Source of the DNA: Trametopsis cervina
Lineage: Eukaryota; Basidiomycota; Agaricomycetes; Polyporales; Irpicaceae
Length of the DNA: 64,000 bases
Direction: 5' to 3'
Assembly: GCA_022385755.1 (NCBI GenBank)
Contig: MU278348.1
Coordinates: forward strand, 469,035 to 533,034
Part shown: positions 59,195 through 64,000 of the stretch, one piece after another
How the letters are laid out: every line of letters begins with the position of its first letter
How positions within the stretch are numbered: the stretch's first letter is position 1
Program-made: the position numbers and the translations under genes
The notes under the pieces: model-generated
The model's input: the letters and a program-made list of their open reading frames with translations, nothing else
Told to the model about the DNA's origin: nothing
The model's database searches: none

Positions 59195-60684
59195 ATGGAG
59201 CCTACGACGAACGATGGCAAGCAGACCGCCCTAGTTGCAGGTGTAGTGTCCTTCTACATGGGTGCAGCGCTGGTGGTGAGTCTGATATTATTCCAAAGTA
59301 TCATGTTTGAGAGCTAACATGAGCTCCTCAGATGGTATTTGTGTGCGTATCGCATCCCAGCGTGTGGTATCGAGAACTCACGTTTCTACAGAAACAAGGC
59401 CGTCATGAACGCTGCGCCAGAGCTGCCTCTGCTGTTTCTTCTCAACCAGCTTATTCTCGCAGTCGTGCTTCTGCACGCGTCCGCACTGATTTCGAAGAAG
59501 GTCGAAATCCCGCAGTTGGACTTAAAGACAGCGAGAAAGCTGGCGCCCGTAACCCTGGTCAATGTCATTGGCCTGATCTTCAATATCCTCTGCCTAAGAG
59601 GTGTGGAGGCCTCGTTCTTCCAGGTGCGCTTTGTATTTCGAGTGCCTCCGAAATGAACTCGCTGATATCTCCGTGGGCCAGATTGCAAGAGGCTTGGTCT
59701 TGCCGCTGACCATTGCCGTTTCCTCACTCTCCACGCGCACGGTGCCCACGCGTCGCGTCCTTCTGGCCGCCGGCGTGGTGACGATGGGCTTTCTACTGGG
59801 TGTATCGCCGCAAAAGCTGACTGAACTGCAATGGCGCGCGGCCCCCAGTAGCATCTCCATCATATACGGCGTGTTGTCCTCAGTGTTCATTGCCGTACAC
59901 GCTGTCCTGATCAAGTCGTCTTTGCCCCATGCACACAATTCCTCCATCCAATTGGCGTATTGGCAGAACCTCGGTTCTGCCCTGTTCTTGGCACCATTCA
60001 TCCTCATCCAAGGAGAGTACACCGTATTGCTCGAGTCGATAAACAACCCGGAATGGAGCGGCTCTGTGTTCATCTGGGGCAGCCTCATTACAGGAGTCTT
60101 CGGATTCCTGCTTTGCGTTGCAGGGCTGTTGAGCATCAAGGTCACGAGCCCTGTAACACACATGTTCTCTAGTGTGAGTTTTCTCACTCGCCATGATGGT
60201 TGACGTACAAATCGCTGATTATCCACTTCGCTTTCCATATCTCATGTTTGTTCTGACTGACGGCGCGGATTTTATTATGTGTACAGGCGGCCCGCTCCGT
60301 AATCCAGACGCTATTGGGCGTATGGATTTTTAAGGACCTCCTGACAATGTACGTGCTTCTCTTCCGTTTGTCAGACGATGTGCGATTCGTAGTGCCTGGT
60401 CACGGCGGGGCTGGACGCCGCGTCCTCGACTTCTTATCTTCCTTCTGCTCGAAGTAACGGCATTGGCTGACCTCGGGTTGATATCTTCTTCTCTCCGCAG
60501 CAACCGTGCATTGTCCATTGTTATCATCGCACTGGGTACGATGTACTACACATGGGTCCGGTCCGCTGACACGGCGCCGCCCAAGCCGGCCGTGCACTCT
60601 GTCGACCTCGAGAAAGCAGAACAGGCATTGTCGAGGAGGGCGGACATGAGTGGTGGAGAGACCAGCAAGAACGGAAGCGGGTAG
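59195..60684 (+). CDS. nucleotide-sugar transporter, GDP-fucose transporter-like (SLC35C type)
   Basis: About six exons. The start MEPTTNDGKQTALVAGVVSF leads to FYMGAALVMVFVNKAVMNAA across two introns. Roughly ten hydrophobic segments follow, including LPLLFLLNQLILAVVLLHAS, VTLVNVIGLIFNILCLRGVE, IARGLVLPLTIAVSSLSTRT, RVLLAAGVVTMGFLLGV, SISIIYGVLSSVFIAVHAVL and GSLITGVFGFLLCVAGLLSI. The motif KVTSPVTHMFSSAARSVIQT and the later IVIIALGTMYYTWVRSAD align with the SLC35C1 layout (KxTSPxTHxxSGxAKxxxQT, YTWVR). Such carriers exchange GDP-sugar for GMP across the Golgi membrane. GDP-fucose specificity is inferred from these motifs and from the divergent O-fucosyltransferase-like neighbour. The C-terminal tail is Ser/Gly-rich. 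Confidence 0.83.
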
Positions 60685-61147
60685 GCGGGTAGGCTGATGT
60701 TCTTGATGTCCCTGGCCTGATGGTTATTACGATGTACTCACGCTTTCTATGGACATGGGTGGGATGGACAGGTAGTTTACTTTCTAGATAGACTTACGTA
60801 CCGAATACAGAGAAATTCCTCATACCTGTACGACGTTCACTTCTCCACTATCTGATGACGAAACGATAGCGACCTCGAGGAGGAGTGCACCCTCAGATAG
60901 TACATTTGTGTGCTAGGCGTCGATGTACTGGGGCAAATGCAGATGACGCGCGCGTAATCGACGTTATACAAGCCGTAATTGACCTCATCACTTGAAGTCG
61001 TCTGCATGGTCACTTGTGCTCACGTAGCGTAACTCATTCCGGTACCAACACATTTTCAGGTTCACACCATCGACTCGCGGGACCTGTACCCTTACTACGG
61101 AATTCCAACGCCTCTGTAGTGCCAAGGTTCCGGACCCCATAGAAATC
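60685..61147. other. intergenic region
   Basis: About 460 nt, tandem genes on both sides; no coding sequence or repeat seen. Confidence 0.6.
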
Positions 61148-63324
61148 ATGAGCACAGCTGGAAGCGTTCAACTACCTGTGGAGGTCTGTCATCCCTCACC
61201 GCTTAGCGAGCTCGTCCATTAACCTTCACGCTCACATTTATATATGACATACAACAGATATACATTGAAATTCTACGTTGGATTTCAACATCCAGAGATG
61301 ACCCAAGTGAGCCCACCCTCGTGGGCTGCCTGCAAGCGAACTCCGTCATTCGCGCTGCCGCTTTAGACTCCGGTGTCTGGGAGGCTCCATACCGTGTTCG
61401 CTACACGCATAGCGATGAGGGCCGAGAACAGAAGCGGAGGGAAACATTCAAGGGAAATTGGAGACTCATGTACCAGGAGCGGAGACGAATAGACCGGGAG
61501 GCCCTGCAGCTACTGTCCAAAATCAGGGAGAAGAGGAGTCGAAGACACGAGCGAGCTAGGGTATTCGCCCAAGAGTACTCTTACGACGTATGGGATGCGC
61601 TGAAGCTCGAGTCAGAGATTCCGATATCTGCCTGGTTCCAGGATGGGGTGGAGGAGACCACTGAGCGGGTGCAGAAGGAAGCATTGCCGCGAAAATTCTG
61701 GGCGAAGACGGTCATGGGTGTTATTGCACGCTGCAAGGTGATCAACATGTGGACCAAGACACTGGAAGCGGAAACAGTCAGCTCTGCGTCGTTCGAGGAG
61801 GCAATGGCGGGGCTGTCTGCCTTTTTCGAGATCTCGCCAGCTGAGGTTAGTGGTTATCCAATAAACGTGAGAGGTGGCAGCACTGAATCAGTGCCGTGTC
61901 TGTTGTCGTCATGGTACTAGGTTATCGCTCAGCTGGAGGGTGTGTGTACGACATGCCGAGAACGCCTTACCGCAGAAGGCGTAATTCTCGATCCTACTGA
62001 GCCGGGATACGATTTCTGGCACGTATGTGAGAAGATTCGGGAGGTCCTCCATCAACTGGGCTTCGTTCTCGCAGAAGGTCTGCTGCGCCTCCACATTTTC
62101 CACTGACGAACAACGCCTATCTGACACTATTCCTATCCAGGACCCCATTTTTACACCCTGATGAACCAATTCCCACATTCGTTCCTCCAGCCAGGTCGTC
62201 ATGAGACCATCCCGATGTCACTGACCTACATCTTCGTCGCCGTCGCCCGTCGACTGGGCATCAACGCCGCACCCGCCAATTTCCCTGGGGTGGTGCAGGT
62301 GCACCTGCGTTCTCCCGACCCGTCGGAGCCTCCGAGGCTCCTGGATATGCGCGGAACAGACCCCGCAGCGCCGTTGCCAGGTGCCTCGTTCATCGAGACG
62401 CTGCCCCACATCCTGCCCGCCGCGGATGAATACACGCGCCCGGCGTCGGCGTCCGCGATGCTCTCGCGCGCGTCGAATAATATCATCATGTTCATGCGGT
62501 ACGAGCGGACGTACGGCGAGAACATGTCCTCGCCGTGGTCGCTCGAGGCGCACGAGGCGGCGTTCTACGCTACGTCCTCATGGGTGGTCATGGAGTCCCA
62601 GGCGGAGCAGCTCATACCGTGCCCGCCGGAGTCGAAGCCGCTCGACGTGGTCGCCGTCGTGCTGGATGCGATATGTCCTGCGTTGGAGGACGTGCCGAGG
62701 AGCGCTGTGAGCACGTATTGTCAAAAAGTCCTCGAGTCGGACGAGGAGAAGGCGACGCAGGTGACGTATCGCTCGAAATTCCCCGCCGTGAAGTACTTTG
62801 TGGGTTTGCTTTTCAAGCATAGACGGTATAACTACGTCGGCTGCATATTCGGTTGGGACGTAAGTGCTCTATTTTGAAGTCAACGCTGGTTGGGCAGGGT
62901 TACTCACTGCTACGCTATTTGTTGTGATAGCCGATATGCAAGCAGTCCCCAGCGTGGATCGAAGAGATGAACGTCGAGGCTCTGCCGCACGGTAGAAACC
63001 AGCCGTTCTACCACGTCTTCGCCACAGACGGCCACCCTCGATGTAAGTCTCTCTTCACATTCCTCACATTTCACACATTCCATGGACTCACCATATCCTC
63101 CAGACGTAGCACAGGACAACATCGTCCCCTCGCCGCCGAGCAAAGCAACTCTTCCGTGGCTGTACAAATGCCGCTCAGCTTTCAGTCGGTATTTTGTCGA
63201 CGTCGACCTGGACGCGGCGACGGGGTTGGGACGGCTCATTACGAGCACAGAGCTGCAGAGTGCTTACCCGGAAGACGAACAGTACGGCGCGGGATGGATA
63301 CATGGGTGGTTGGACTCTGACTGA
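61148..63324 (+). CDS. FBXO21-like F-box protein with SirB1-like and YccV-like domains
   Basis: About seven exons. ATG 61148 encodes MSTAGSVQLPVE, which splices to IYIEILRWISTSRDDPSEPT; together VQLPVEIYIEILRWI forms the F-box-like start. Next come a charged helical part (GNWRLMYQERRRIDREALQL) and a SirB1/transglutaminase-like region (TIPMSLTYIFVAVARRLGIN, AAPANFPGVVQVHLRS). The C-terminal YccV/HspQ-like domain reads KYFVGLLFKHRRYNYVGCIF, GWDPICKQSPAWIEEMNVEA and LPHGRNQPFYHVFATDGHPR. This domain order is that of human FBXO21, an SCF substrate adaptor. The protein ends GAGWIHGWLDSD. The exon at 61910-62110 is the least certain: the frame passes through VIAQLEGVCTTCRERLTAEG and a donor near 62080. 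Confidence 0.86.
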
Positions 63325-63608
63325 TTGCATGTGAAGAGACTGGTGCTGTTGCATAGCATGTAGTTACCTTCTATATGTTGGCGTCGGTGACAATCTCGCG
63401 TGTATAGACGGATTCATTGACATGTGCACTATATCAATGCTGTCAAAGCACTACAAATTAGGTTGTTCGAGAAGGTACACTACTGTAGGAGAAGATGGTC
63501 GTGAAAAGATCATGAATACAGTCAACAAACTGTGGTTACAGTGACATCAACCAGGATGGACGAGCGATAACAACGATAGCAAATACAAAGATAGGTATAA
63601 AGATGAGC
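63325..63608. other. convergent intergenic region
   Basis: About 280 nt between the stop of the FBXO21-like gene and the stop of the partial membrane-protein gene; AT-rich, nothing else seen. Confidence 0.6.
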
Positions 63609-64000
63609 TAATGGGATATATGTGAGTGAAGTGTTGACAGGAAATACGATGGATGGTGTTCGGAGGGGCTGGTACCAAGGTCCGGGGTATCAAGTTCCTC
63701 GTGAAGACGACCTATGCCATGGTCTTTCAGCGCCTCGACGACAGAGAGCAATGGAGGTATAGCGAGGATCAATGCAAAGATCTGCACGAGAAGATATTAG
63801 GATGTCAACTTCTAGCATATCTGCGTATATCGTATACGCACCTGTCCGAAACCCCATTGCCCGTCGGAGTTGTCGGCTGCCGGATTCCGTTTGAGTAGTA
63901 ACTCGGTATTGACGATGAAGTACACGACGATGACGACGTGCATGACGGTGAGGGACAGAAACATGGGGTCTACGTAGGCTGTGGGTGGCTTGGGTCGTTG
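63609..64000 (-). CDS. C-terminal end of a membrane protein, 5' part outside window
   Basis: Enters from the right edge. The first visible exon reads YVDPMFLSLTVMHVVIVVYF with IVNTELLLKRNPAADNSDGQ and WGFGQ, then an intron (donor GTGCGT, acceptor GTGCAG), then IFALILAIPPLLSVVEALKD and HGIGRLHEELDTPDLGTSPS before the stop at 63609. Two hydrophobic helices are visible (VMHVVIVVYFIVNTELL and IFALILAIPPLLSVVEAL), separated by the short RNPAADNSDGQWGFGQ loop that includes the conserved-looking WGFGQ. This pattern, last two helices with a WxFGQ loop, is common in basidiomycete multi-pass proteins of unknown function, from memory. Family cannot be assigned from this fragment. Confidence 0.65.

Noticed and set aside
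1..64000. Transposons, tRNA or rRNA genes
   Set aside because: No reverse transcriptase, integrase or transposase motifs, terminal repeats, or tRNA B-box/cloverleaf arrangement were recognised by eye; a tRNAscan and RepeatMasker run would be decisive.

Overview
The window is nuclear DNA of a filamentous basidiomycete, most likely a mushroom-forming agaricomycete. Coding regions are cut by many short GT-AG introns (mostly 45-80 nt), the proteins are fungal or eukaryotic housekeeping types, and the gene order matches the HD (A) mating-type region of mushrooms: glycogenin and the beta-flanking gene on one side, mitochondrial intermediate peptidase, SEC61 gamma, a PPR protein and glycine decarboxylase on the other. 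No rRNA, tRNA, CRISPR array or recognisable transposon was seen. All exon joins were worked out by eye from reading frame and splice consensus.

Left flank (1-15 kb): the 3' part of an ABC1/UbiB kinase-like gene; glycogenin with a very long Q/H/P/S-rich tail; a small LEA-like amphipathic-repeat protein; two F-box/leucine-rich genes on the minus strand; and the intact beta-flanking gene (DUF7721 type) with a Gly/Tyr/Gln-rich repeat tract.

Mating-type core (15-28.5 kb): a gene-poor stretch with two small unrecognised genes (17.8-18.5 kb and 19.9-20.3 kb), then the HD genes. HD2 (26766-28471, +) is complete and has a classical homeodomain with WFQNRR. Its divergent partner HD1 is broken. The HD1 N-terminal dimerisation-type segment (from 26034, -) reads in frame into a second, inverted copy of the 3' half of the beta-flanking gene, giving an apparently intact 274-aa chimera. 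The HD1 C-terminal half (NLS and Ser/Pro/acidic region) survives beyond the insert as a separate 420-aa reading frame starting at 24585. The HD1 homeodomain is absent. The two beta-flanking copies form a ~1.1 kb inverted repeat around ~9.2 kb. This is the main discovery candidate.

Right flank (29-64 kb): mitochondrial intermediate peptidase, a DDT/WHIM chromatin protein, FAM32A, TMEM115-like protein, COG1, an orphan seven-helix membrane protein, SEC61 gamma, a PPR protein, glycine decarboxylase P-protein, an RSC9-like chromatin subunit, an alcohol acetyltransferase-like enzyme, an O-fucosyltransferase-like enzyme divergent from a GDP-fucose-transporter-like gene, an FBXO21-like F-box protein, and the 3' end of a membrane protein running off the right edge.
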